A DNA stretch of 64,000 nucleotides from Chaunax sp. Z400 (taxonomy: Eukaryota > Chordata > Actinopteri > Lophiiformes > Chaunacidae): contig CM075187.1 of assembly GCA_037577475.1 (NCBI GenBank), forward strand, positions 3,635,546-3,699,545. The letters run 5' to 3'. The notes beneath the pieces were generated by a model. The model searched no databases. It was not told where the DNA came from and saw nothing but the letters and a program-made list of their open reading frames with translations. Every line of letters starts with the position of its first letter. The first letter of the stretch is position 1. The translations under genes were made by a program, and so were the position numbers. Below are positions 50,235 through 62,300 of this stretch, one piece after another.

Positions 50235-52906
50235 AAATGCACAAATCTTTTCAGATGTGTTTTATTCTCAAACTTGCAAAGTGACTCATCAAGCGGCAGC
50301 TTCATGATCGAACACCACACTTTCAAACTGTGCATTGACACAAGCAGTGGAGCCTCTATACATACAGTAACATACACAGGGTAACACAAACAAACCACAC
50401 ATTGAACTAAAGAGAAACTTAAATGCAGTTGACCTGAATAAATAATTATAACCAACAGGCTGTTATTTATAACCTCTTATGGCTCCTTGTTCTCTACCAC
50501 GTGTCACATTTTATCATGTGGTCGTTGCAAATTGTAGAAGTTTGTGGTCTATTATGTGACGATCACTCAGCATAGACCATACATAAGTACAGCAGGTAAC
50601 CAAATTCAGTTACAATGATATGATAAAGATGCAAACTCAAGAAAATGATTGACCTGTGTGTTTGTTGACCAAAAGCCTCAATAAAAAATGTGTTCATTAT
50701 TATCAAACAATAAAAACCTCTTATAATGAAAGATTTGTGATAAAATCCATGATGATAATAATGGATTATCATCCAGTGTGTTGGGCTTGAACACAGTTTT
50801 TGACATTAAACAAATAAAAAGTGAAGAAAACCCATGTAGAACAGTTCAACAATATACCACAGGATAAAAGAACACGCCCTATAATGTTCTCTGTATCATC
50901 TAAACAACGCGTGACCGTGCTAAAACTTGTAAACCAAGAAAAGTAGAAAACATACAAACTAGAACACAACATTCCCAATACCTGCATGCTTTGTAATAAT
51001 ACATTCAACGACACAAAAGCCAGAAACCATTTTCATAGATTACAGTGTATTCAAATTTCACAAAGAGGGAAGATGAGCTCTTGGAAACAGAACGCGCCAT
51101 CAGCCTCCTTTTGATTCTCTTTTGTTGTTCTTTTGACTCAGATTGCACACAAACACTGTTGGATATAATATTAACACACTTGTTTTTGCTCTTCTTTTTA
51201 ATTTTTCCTATTTTCCTACTTCCAAAGTGAGGATCATGCAGTGAATAAAATGTGTTCAGAGGGCTGAGAACTCTACGCAGCGGCAAAGGAAGGACACGAC
51301 ATTTGACACAGTCGTTGGTAACGAGAATAAAAAGTTCCTTCAAGCAGCTGTTCAGCACATTTTTATGAAACTGATGCTCTTGCATAAGTTTTGTTCTATA
51401 ATTCTGGTTTTAAAGCATGCAGACAGTGAGTCAAATATATATCATATTTCAGTCAGACAATTCACACTTTGTATGTGAACCTCTGGATTTATAATGAAGG
51501 CTTGGTAACGCTTCCTACAAGGCCGAACCCACGTGGGACACCATAAAGGCCACAGAGGAGGGGAGCTATACGAAACCAGTCTCACTCCCAGGGTGTCATA
51601 TGCTGCCTTTTTTTTTTTTTTGCACATCCCTCTGCGTCTGATCCATACAGGTACGCTTGTGCGTCTGGATGAGACGCCCCAGGCTTTATTGCAGCTTCAG
51701 TGGAAACACATCTGCATCAATGACAACATATGGGGGCTGGAGGTCAGGGTGGAGTCCTGGGTCAGACACGACTTTCATCCAGGAGACAAGAGTTTGCTTT
51801 CCGTTTGACAGCCACAGACATTAAAGGGCACCTTCAGGGCACGACAAAGCGTCATTATGTGACAGGCTGCGATGAGAACACGTTCCTTCAGCAGCGCAGA
51901 ATAAACTGTGTAAAATAAACATGGGGGGGAACAGACTTTCAGGGCAGATTTCACTTCAATGAATATTAAAAAGGAGTTCTGGCCTCAGTGAATCATATTC
52001 AAACGAGGCTGCACACCTTTAAATACCTCCACCAATAAGAGCTGGAGGCGGTTATATGATCGCCTAGAAGACATCTCAGAAAAGTTGTCAACATACTGGG
52101 CACCATTTTGCCAATAAAAAAATAATAATAGACCAATAAAAAAAACAAAAAAACACCCATGCATGTCCACCACTGTGCATAATCCAGATCTGGCAGATTC
52201 AAATCTATACGTGGAGGGGGTCAGTACGTATTGGGTCACAGTACTGTAACAGAGACGGTAGAGACATGACACCGACACCAATATGTGGATCAGATAATGC
52301 AGATTCAGAGTCATTCAATAGATTTATATATCTGTGGAAAGGTAAGAAGATATATCTAGATGGAGAATATGCCAGAAAACTAGTTTCTGATCGCTCAGTG
52401 ACAATGTTGTTGGCGGAGGTCAACGCCCTCCGAGTGCTCTCTAGTTCACATTATTTTGATCTGACAGGGATGTTTGTCAGGATTTGACACAGATTTTTCT
52501 CATGTTGGTGACACTAAGTCCTGTTTTCTACTGTTATTACATCTAAATAACAACATATCTTTTATTAATCTACGGTACATCTGTGTTGTCATTGCTAGTG
52601 AGCTATTTAACCAATCAGAAGAAGTGGATATCCCTCCTATTTCCATGACTGTACACTCAAGTGCCTTTAGCCCTAAAATATATAATATAACTATTGTCCT
52701 ATTATATAAAGTGTAGATGTTCGTAAACGTGCATCATCCAAAAGCGGACTGAGTTGAAACCTGCAACACTCGACAGATGAGGCTAGCAATTTCACAAAAA
52801 GCGTCCGAGCAAAATTCATAAAAATAAAAAATGAAGCTTTTATAAGAGATTTTGCAATAAAAGCACCGTTGACTGTCTGCTGCTGTTGCATCGTAAGTGG
52901 CTCTAA
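50235..52906 (-). other. Probable long orai1 3' UTR
   Basis: About 2.7 kb downstream of the orai1 stop with no ORF of substance. TTTATT at ~50250 (AATAAA on the minus strand) is a candidate distal polyadenylation signal. A 'CCTTGG-tail' scrap (ttggcggaggtcaacgccct) lies at 52405-52445. The MORN3, TMEM120B and RHOF genes that separate SETD1B from ORAI1 in mammals are not seen. Confidence 0.4.
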
Positions 52907-53570
52907 TCAAGGGAAATGGACAGCGGCCTTCAGGTCGTCATTCTCAGCCCTGTGGTCCAGCTGGTTCTGGAGCCGGATGACCTGCTCCAGCTCCCGGATC
53001 TGTCGGTCTGTTTTGTGACTGACGAGTGTGCGGTAAAAGTGGACGGCGAACACAATAAAAACAAGTCCAAACGGTACCATGATGCAGGTGGAGGCGATGG
53101 CTGCTGCCTCACCAGAGCTTATGGTGCCGTTGTTTTCTTCAGTGCTTTTCAGGGGCAAGAACTTGACCCAGCACAGGAGCATCACCTCCGTCAGGAAGAG
53201 GAGGGTGCCGATGACGGTGGAGAAAGCCCAGGCCAGTTCTATGTGGCGGTGCATGCGCTCGTGGGGAGACTCGTTGACAGAGTTGAGGTTGTGGACGTTG
53301 CTGACGGCCTCGAGATTAGGGAGGATGCAGGTGCTGATCATGAGGGCAAAGAGGTGTACTGCAACCAGGACTGTGGTACAGGCACTGAAGGCTATCAGCA
53401 GCCCCGGAGGATACTTATAATCCCGCTCCAGCTGAACCTCCACCATGGCAACCTGGGAAAATCATGCAAAAGTTCTTTAAAGAACTGAGTCATCTTGTCA
53501 TCCTCATTATTAGCCTATAGTTTCATTTTACTGCTACCTGTGTCATTTTGTGGATTTTGGATATGTGTTT

Positions 53571-53605
<35 letters not shown>

Positions 53606-54599
53606 TATATAGATCCCGATAAAAAGATGAATCCATGATATTTTTTGTAACTTTTTATCCCCCCGACATAAAATGACCAGGGAATATATCTGCTATGTCC
53701 GTCTGTCTGCTAACCATATAAACTAGCTACAGCAAATGCAGCATATATTAACAATAATAGGTAGTCAAGCCTTTTGATATTTTGAATTTTGTACAGATTT
53801 TACTTATGTTAGCAAATCTACTCTAAGCTCAACAGAGAAATGGTGGATTTGTCACATACTGATGAAATTTTTGCACAGTATTTTGTATCAGGGAATAAGT
53901 CAACTTCAGATTCTCCCTGGAATTTGTTTTAGGGTTTAATTAAATGAGAAAGGACTGTTGAGCCTTGGCGGAGCTATGCGCTCTAACTGAGCGCCCCTCT
54001 AGTTGATATTTGATATTTTTATCAGGTCCCGCAGATTATTCTGTCTTATCTTACATTAAAAAAAAACATGGATGTTTATTAACGTTCTGTAATTAAATAT
54101 GACTCTGGTGTTGATTTATACGTTGAAAAATTAAAAACAAGGAACTGAAACTGGTGTTGACTCCTTATATTGCTGCCATGCGGTCTACTTTTTATGGCGG
54201 AAGACTTCATACATACTGACGTTTACATGAACTGTTTCATTCTATTGATCCATTATTAATGCACCCGTAGACGACTATTTACCTTTTACTCGGGTCAATC
54301 CAGAGATAAATGAGTCATTAATGGTAAATATTAGTGCACAGAAGCGGCCATTAGGCCTGTAAAGTGTCATGATCGCCGCAGCACTTGAAAACAATCTTCT
54401 GCGCCACATATATGTGCGCTTCATGCCGATGGCCTGACTAGAATAAACATTATGATCGCCATAAGGAACCAGTGAAGTTACTTACCATCGCAAATCCCGA
54501 CAACAGAGCCGAAGTGCGGCTGGTGGCTTTAAGTTTGGCTCGACTCAAGTAGAGTTTTCTCCATGACAGAGCCTGCATGGAGTGCTCACTCAAACTCAT
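52907..54599 (-). CDS. orai1: ORAI1 store-operated calcium channel pore subunit
   Basis: Plasma-membrane CRAC channel subunit gated by STIM1 after ER calcium depletion. Two exons: 54599-54486 (38 codons, MSLSEHSMQALSWRKL to SGFAM) and 53452-52907 (181 codons plus stop), giving 219 residues. TM1 contains VAMVEVQL with the selectivity-filter Glu (human E106, here 43) and the Arg equivalent to R91 (here 28). TM2 has HLFALMISTCILPN, TM3 has IELAWAFSTVIGTLLF, TM4 has MVPFGLVFIVFAVHF, and the C-terminal STIM-binding helix has VIRLQNQLDHR. An in-frame TAA upstream of the ATG supports the start. The protein therefore begins where the human short form (ORAI1-beta, Met64) does and lacks the Pro/Arg-rich head. 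The outer-pore acidic cluster D110/D112/D114 reads E/D/K here. Confidence 0.95.
53880..54003 (+). repeat. 'CCTTGG-tail' repeat in orai1 intron
   Basis: Ends 'gttgagccttggcggagcta' then 'tgcgctctaactgagcgccc' and 'ctctagtt', the clearest complete tail of this family in the window. A (TA)n tract lies close by at about 53573-53610. Confidence 0.7.
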
Positions 54600-56362
54600 T
54601 CCGAAAGTTGTTCCAAGTTACTTACTAAATGGAATATACAGGCTAGATTAATATTAATAGGGTGGATTTACAGGAAGGCACTCTGTGAAGAAGATAAATG
54701 AAACGCGCACGCAGGAGTTGCGGCTCCAACGAAGTGCGACATGTAGTCAGCAGCCACAGAGAGACATTACTGTGTCAAAACTTTCCTGTAACAGCTGACT
54801 TACAGTCTATAAGGAAACACAACATACCCACAATCCAATGCTCTCAAGAGGCGCTACAGCGCTTCGCCACAAGGTGCCAGTAAAACACTGATAACACTCC
54901 TTTACACAATCTCTTCAATATACTCTAAAATTGTGCAATTTACCAACTTTTAGTGGTTTTCAACTTTGAGAGACTGTGGTAAAAAAATTTAAAAAAATAG
55001 CCTCAGACAAGTCCGAGCAAGTAAGCAAAAAATATGCAAGAGAAGTTTCTTACAATTTTTATTACCATCTAAAAAAAGATGTTAATATAGAATAACGCAT
55101 GTTTATACATAAAACATACAATGATAAATTTATCTATCACCTTTGGTGGAATGTAACAACATACATTTGCCTAAGCATTCTAAGTACAATTTTGAGGTAC
55201 TTGTACTTTTATGTCAGTATTTCATGCTACTTAATATTTACTCCGGTACAAAAAATGTGTCAAATAACACAACATATCAGCATATTAACGTAGAAAATGC
55301 GTTTAATATCAATTATTAAAATCAATCTCTTTGAAATCAGCTTTAATAGCATGCTATGTTGTGTTAATTTAAAAAATGTTTCTCAACAGACTGCTTTCCC
55401 AAACTGATGCTTAATACTACCACTGGATGACGCCAAAGTAACACATACACAGTAAACATGGTGGTTTCACGTGATTCATCATTATATCATCATTTTCATA
55501 TCATGCAGCCCAGCCACGAGTAAGCAGGTGACACCTTTCGTGTTGTGTTTGCTTTGCACACAAGCATACTGGGTCTTAAATGACGCAATAAATTAGAGGT
55601 CAAAGTGCTTTCTCTCACAACATGCATTGGACAAATGAACAACGGCATGTTTGATTTAGCTTGGCCTAAGATCTGCAGATCTTGTGCAATAATTGAGGAA
55701 GTCTGTCGTGGATGGTTGGGTGGTTGAAATATTGGAGAAACCTGACTGGTTCAGCAGGTGAAACGCTTGCTCAGGTTGACTGGGGTCATGTGACCGAGTA
55801 ACCTCAACCTTCCTGTTAAAACAAACTAATTCAAAGGCGTGTCGCAGTATCCTGAGGTCGTTAATAAACGATTAAGCTACGTGTGAAATTAGTCAAATTA
55901 ACCTTTAAAGAATATAACGGCGTCCCTGACTCAAACATCCCACAATAACAAGCAGAAGTGAAGGCGGATGTGTGTAGGGGTGAACCTTCTTGTGTTGACT
56001 TTTTATCTTCATTTCCTGTTGGCATTAATGCTGCTTTCAAGTCATACGTCAAAAGCCGTTGAAACGAATGACAGTATTCTTGCGTATCTATGCAGCGCCA
56101 ATAATTTAATATTTACATTACCAGCCATCTCTTTTTACTATTGATTTAATTTGTAATGTTTGAAATACGCATTATATTAGCATTCACGACTATTTCCTGC
56201 TAACCTGAATGCCGTGGGTGCGCTCACCAAGCCATAAGTTAGTATTTCCGAGGTTTCCTAAACATAGCGTGAAGATTGGATGTGGAGGAGTTGGAGGGGG
56301 TTGAGCTCGAGGCTTGATCAGCCATGTTAGTTTCTGTTCACGAACGATGAGACAGAGGAGCC
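54600..56362. promoter_or_regulatory. Divergent orai1/kdm2b intergenic region
   Basis: The 1763 bases between the two start codons must hold both promoters, since orai1 reads left and kdm2b reads right. No TATA box is obvious at either end. No additional exon, and in particular no JmjC-coding exon, was seen. Confidence 0.5.
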
Positions 56363-59300
56363 ATGGCCTTGTCATTGAGTGGAGACGATGAGGAATATGA
56401 TTCAGAGTCTGAGCAGGTTAGAGCTCATACATTTCATTATGTGACCTCTTTCTGTGCGTTTTGGATTTAGTATACGGGTTGAGGGAAAGCCTTTTGTGAG
56501 CGGAACGGTGTTTCACCTCTGTTTCTTCAGGTTAACGTTTGGTTTTCACCCGGTTTTCTTCTGTGGTGGGCTATCTAGTCGAGTTGACATGATAAATATG
56601 TCGTTTTATTCTTCTTCTATGGTTAACAAAGTTATAGAGCCGTGGTTAAATGTAACGTTGCTGTACATATTGTTGAACAGACTTGTCAGAATTGAAAGCC
56701 TGACCGTCTAAACACACCATGTCCTCTCCACCTTGGACACCATCTATTGTGTTGACCAATTTGTCCTGACCACCTTTTCATAGAGAAATTTCATCCAGTA
56801 ATGTTTCAAAATCTTGGCTCGTGACCATAACCTCAATGTCCCCCATTAATCAGCTGCAAGACCCCCAACTTCATGCTAGCAAAAGCTGTGAATTTCACAT
56901 TAACGTGTAGTTATGTCGTCTTAGTAAATGCCTCTCTGGTGGTTAATTTCCTTCACTTCCTAAACTAAATCTCACCACTCTGTTCCTTTAAGAAGACTTT
57001 AGGCAAAATGTTGTAAAGGCAGGGTCCGAGGAGGGGGAGGGGGCGAGGGAACAATGAAGTGGCCCCACTTTTGTTGCTTGCTAGTCCAGTGATTCCTAAA
57101 CAGGGGGTCCAGTGAACCTTGGAATAGACCAAACATTCTGCTAATTTTGATTCCAACAGGCTTTTCTCCAGTTGTTTGCCCCAGGATGAAGAATATTCAG
57201 CACTGGTTATTTCGGTCAAACATTTTGGGACAAAAGTTTTGATTTGTGGCAGCATGGAAACTTTTTTTAATAGGCTTATTGGTTGTTATTTTCCTTTATA
57301 CACTTGATGCTAAGAACTCAAGAGTAATCTAAGAAGTGCTGACTCAAGAGCCAGTTCTTACACAATGTTTACACCTAAAACAACTAAAAGGTTCATCAGA
57401 GGGGCTCTAATGACCTGCTCTGTTGTGACACATTGTTGGAAGACATTCTTATTTGTGTTGTACATGCACAGCAAATGAGGAGACTTGTGACTTCCTCCTA
57501 CTGAAGTCTACGCTAAGGCTGAGTCAGAAGACCTGGTCTCAGAATGTAGGCCATGTTTTTGTTCACAGGCCTCGGGAACCAATCCCAAATTCCTGACATA
57601 TTACCGCACGAAGTTACAGTAAAGACAGGTCAGCTGATAGTTGCTTTGGTTTTCTGCAAAGCAGTCAAGGCTGTTCTGACATGTAGCCACAGGTTTATGC
57701 TACTTAATTATTATCAGAATAAAACAATAACGTTGAGGCCTTTTCATCTATTCTACATTGGATCTGTGTGAGACACTGAAACAGGATCTTTAGAGATCAG
57801 AAGAAAATTGTTGTTTTTGTGGTTAGAACTTTCCCCTTTCATACAAATGAACTTAAGATATGCCGTTACAAAACCGGTTGTGTCAGAAAAGATGAGGAAC
57901 TAAAAAACATTGTTTGATGATGACAGACACCCCTGCAGCAGTAGCAGCCCTTCCTGTGATGTCTCCCTATTTCCACAGTTGTCAAAGGGAATCACGGAAA
58001 GCTGTCAGATGGATTATTCCCCATTTGGCTAAAGTCTTCATCAGTAACAGCAGGCAACAAACAACTCATTGTGCTGGAAAAATATGCACCCTAAAGAAAA
58101 TTTTAAAAATCTCCCTCAGGGAAAATCAAGACAACATTAATGACCTACTGAGATGGTTCTTTGTCACAGTGAGCAGATTCAGGGCTTGTTTTCTTCTCTG
58201 TCTTTGTAATATTACTCAGAAAACATTACTCAAGATTTAGCCTGGTACATTTTGTCTTCATCTAGTTGTACCAGTTTGACCTGTCCATAGCCCTCTAGCA
58301 CTATCTCAAAATGAGGCGTGTTATAATTGCTTGCCAGTAGTAATAAATTAGTAATAGAGTGGGAGTAAATGACATCAGACAAACACTCACAGCCTCAAAC
58401 CTCCTCCTGTGAGCTTATTTTTATCCATCCTTCTTGCAGTCTCTACCAACAGTTGCCACCAGCAAGGCAAACGTGTTACCAAGGTAACCCCTTGCTGTAC
58501 TGGTCTGTCTTATGATTTGTCTTATTTTCATGGTTTTTTTAAGGGTCCTCTGCCATGGCAACAGAGAAGAGACTTAAAATAAATTTGCAAACATGGAGTT
58601 TATTTAGCAGTGTGGGAGTCTTTTCCCTCATGGATTTGTAAAATGAGTTAAATCACCAGATTACCTTGTCTTTGATTTGCTCTCACGAGTCACACAGAGA
58701 TTGTATGTAATGTTCACAAATCACCAGAAGGTCCGAGCTGCAGTGCAGGTTCCACTTTTACTACAAAGAGGCACATTTGTGATTTGATAACTGATAACGG
58801 TAACATCTAGGGCTGAATTAACGAATTTTGTAGATCAAGAGGAACTAAATCCATTAAGCATTTGTTCTTTTTCTATAACGTGAAGCTTTGCTGCTATTAT
58901 TGTATTTATATCAGTGTAACTTGAACATTTCTGATGTTTATTTGTTTGGGGGGGCTGTTGATTTAAAAAAAGAAAAAGTTTTAACAATTTTCTCACCCTT
59001 TACAGACTAAACAATCACCTATCAAGAAAGTACTCTCATTTTTACCAGGGCTGCACAGTTTATCGTTTCTATCATCATCATTGCAATGTGTGTATGGTCA
59101 CTATGGTATGTCAATCACCCGAAGACAAATTAACAGGTTGCTATAATGTTTTGCTGCTTGATAGGAAAGGAAAACTTGGTTCTCATCTATGACAGATCTA
59201 AAAGAGAAATCTGCCTGATATAACGTTGTTTACTTCGATTTAAATAAGTCTGTTTTACAGACCAATTTTATTGCCCTCTTTATTTAAAAGAATCAAACCT

Positions 59301-62300
59301 GCTGCAAAAGAATTCTAGAATAATTTATTCTTTTCAAATAGAGCTACTCAAGTCATCTGTTGAAAACACCTTGAATTTGTAATATCGCAATATATGTTGC
59401 AGAAAAGAAAAATATTGCAATGCCAGTTTTTTCTGTTATTGTGCAGCCATAACATCACATTAGCCAATAGCTGCTGCGCCGTGAGTAAATGTAACAGATG
59501 AATAGGTAATTAAAATAATCATTTGTGTGGAGCCTTATTAACAGTTTGTTAACCTTAAATTCCAGCTTAATATGCCTGAGGTTTAATAGCTTTCCTCTTA
59601 TTATACTGTCACAATAATTGGTTCAGATATCTTAAAAATAATTGTTAAATAGTGGCTGTGTCCATGTATCTTTTTGTTGAGCGAAAGGAAAAAAAACAAC
59701 TCTTAAATCTAACAAAATAGAAAATATATTTAGTCTTGAATGAATAAATGAATCACCCGTGTATATAAACACCGTATAACTGACTAATGTACAGTTTCAC
59801 CCATTATCTTGTGTAAATAAGAACCTTATCGCAGTGGCTAAACACATTTATTGTATCCAGGTATAAAATTGTCCCGCTGTATTGAGAAACTCTTCGACCA
59901 ATCTCACTGTTTGTCTTCCAGCAGCGGGCAGCCAACCGGCCAAAGCCCAAGATGGGAACGTCGTCGGCCGTTAAGCTGCCGTCCAATCGCAGCTCGTCCG
60001 GAGCCAGACGCAGGAGGACGCGCTGCCGAAAGTGTGAGGCTTGCCTCCGGACCGAGTGTGGAGAGTGTCACTTCTGCAAGGACATGAAGAAGTTTGGAGG
60101 GCCGGGGCGCATGAAGCAGTCTTGCATTATGAGGCAGTGCATCGCGGTAAGTTAGCTGGCATATTCAAAATGATTCTACTTTTATATTAAATTAGCTAAA
60201 TGTTTTTATTCCTGCATGCTCTTGGATGTCTTGCTCTCGATCCGTGCAGCCAGTTCTGCCGCACACGGCTGTGTGTGTGGTGTGTAAAGAGGCAGGGAAG
60301 GAGGACACACTGGAGGAAGAGGAGGATAAGTTCAACTTCATGCTGATGGAGTGCTCCATCTGCAACGAGATCGTCCACCCCAACTGTCTCAAGGTACAGT
60401 GGCCCAGGCTAGCAGCAGGTGAAACTCAGCTGAGTCACTCATTTCTGGGGAGAGTAATGTGCCAGGATGTCGTAACATGAAGTGAGTGACTCAGACGGTT
60501 GAACTGCTGTCACTGAAGGTAACCGTGTTTATGTAACACTGAACACGCTCATCATTCTTATGTGGTTAAGATGTTTTTATGGCTCCAGTGTGTCACCACA
60601 CATTGATTTGACTCCTACGACATGCTCCAAGACTAGAAAGAACGCAGTGACTGCCTACCTCTGACAACACACTGTACATTACAATGTACATTACAACTCC
60701 AGCAGTCAGGAAATATTTACAGACCAAGCCCCACAGCAAAAGCTCGTGAAAAAGGTTCATCAGAGACGTATCATAAGTGACTCTTTTTTTTTTAAATTAT
60801 CTATTGGTTATTATTCAGGGTTCACTGTAACCAGAAGCAGCATTTTTCCACACAGAAGCTGTTCAAGAAGAGTAATTTGAATTTAGTCGAAATAACAATC
60901 GATCCAGATCACTTAAATCCATACCGATATGCATCTGGATCTATTCAAAATGTTAATCATCAACTCCTGCTGCCACATCTGATCTATTATTTTGATATTC
61001 TGATATTGACCCCTGCAAATTTGTGTTTTGGTCTCCTGGATTCCTGGATTAGGATAATGATCCAGCGGGTGAATCGATCTCTCTATCTGGCCTGAGGCTC
61101 ATCCGTTCACCAAACTTCTGGGAACTTTGTCATTAACTTTTTGAGATGTCTTGTACTTCAGGCAAACATGGGACGAGGCCTCTGCCCAAGAAAAGAAAAA
61201 GAAAGGAAAAAAAACAGGAAAAAAGCATTTACTGGATGACCACAAATTGAGTTTATAGCCTTAACAGAATGTAAGAGGGTAGACCTTTACTTATTGCAGA
61301 TATTAAAAACATGTTGTAATGTTGTAAAGTAAAAAGTCAAAGAAATTGTAAAGCAGCACACACCCTGTTGTATTTGTTGTGTGAAAAACCCAACAGGTTT
61401 TGCTAGAACAGGCTTGGTCAACCAGTTTAGTTTTTTTTTCTTTCCCCAGAAAAGTGCTGGTTGTATTGCAACAGTTTTTGTTTGCTTTTTTTCAGTTTCA
61501 TGCATAACATACAATTTAGACTGATCCGTCATGTTGAACTAGATTTACTGTCCCCAAGTTGGAGTCTTTAACTCTGCTTGCATTTTCTATTTAATGAAGC
61601 AAAAGTCTGCATGCTAAGTGTGTCTGAGGTTAAACTACGGCAACCTGCCTAACAGACACGTCACAACAGTCACTTCCACTTCCCTCGTCTTATTTGTGTT
61701 AAATTAACACTCCATGCTCTTCTGAAATTCCTTTTCTCGTTGCTTTTATCAGGTGAGCGACGCCTCAGGAGTGGTGAACGATGAGCTCCCGAACTGCTGG
61801 GAATGTCCTAAATGCAACCATGCTGGGAAAAGTGGGAAAGTGAGTACAAATATGTGTGAGTCACATGATTTAGATTATGTAAGCGCTTACCAAGACTGCT
61901 GAAACTACAAGATTCCTGAGATTTTATTAGTTTCACTCATAGATAATTGTTGCTTTCCCACGTCTCTCCCCATTTTAATGTATGTGTTGGTCAGCTCGAC
62001 ACTTCCGCTTCTCACTTTGCTAGCATGTGGAAGTTAATCACATGTCGCTGTCACAGCAGCAGGAAAACCACTGACACTGAATCTAATTAGCCATTAGTAT
62101 TCATGTAACACAACTGGTTTTCCTCGTCACAATAGGCTAAAGGTATAAAGTTGTCTCGCAATTTTTGTCCCCTTTGGTATTGAAGCAAAAAAGGGGTCCA
62201 GGCTTCAAGTACGCCTCCAACCTCCCTGGCTCTCTGCTGAGGGAACAGAAGCCTGCCAAGGAGGAGGGGGACGTTTCCTCTGCAGCCAAGAGGAGACCGG

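Noticed and set aside
52916..53488. 190-residue plus-strand ORF
   Set aside because: Antisense shadow of orai1 exon 2, which is unambiguous on the minus strand.
54600..59920. Search for JmjC exons of kdm2b
   Set aside because: No HxD-containing JmjC block or flanking family sequence was found by eye in any frame; reported as an apparent absence, not proof.
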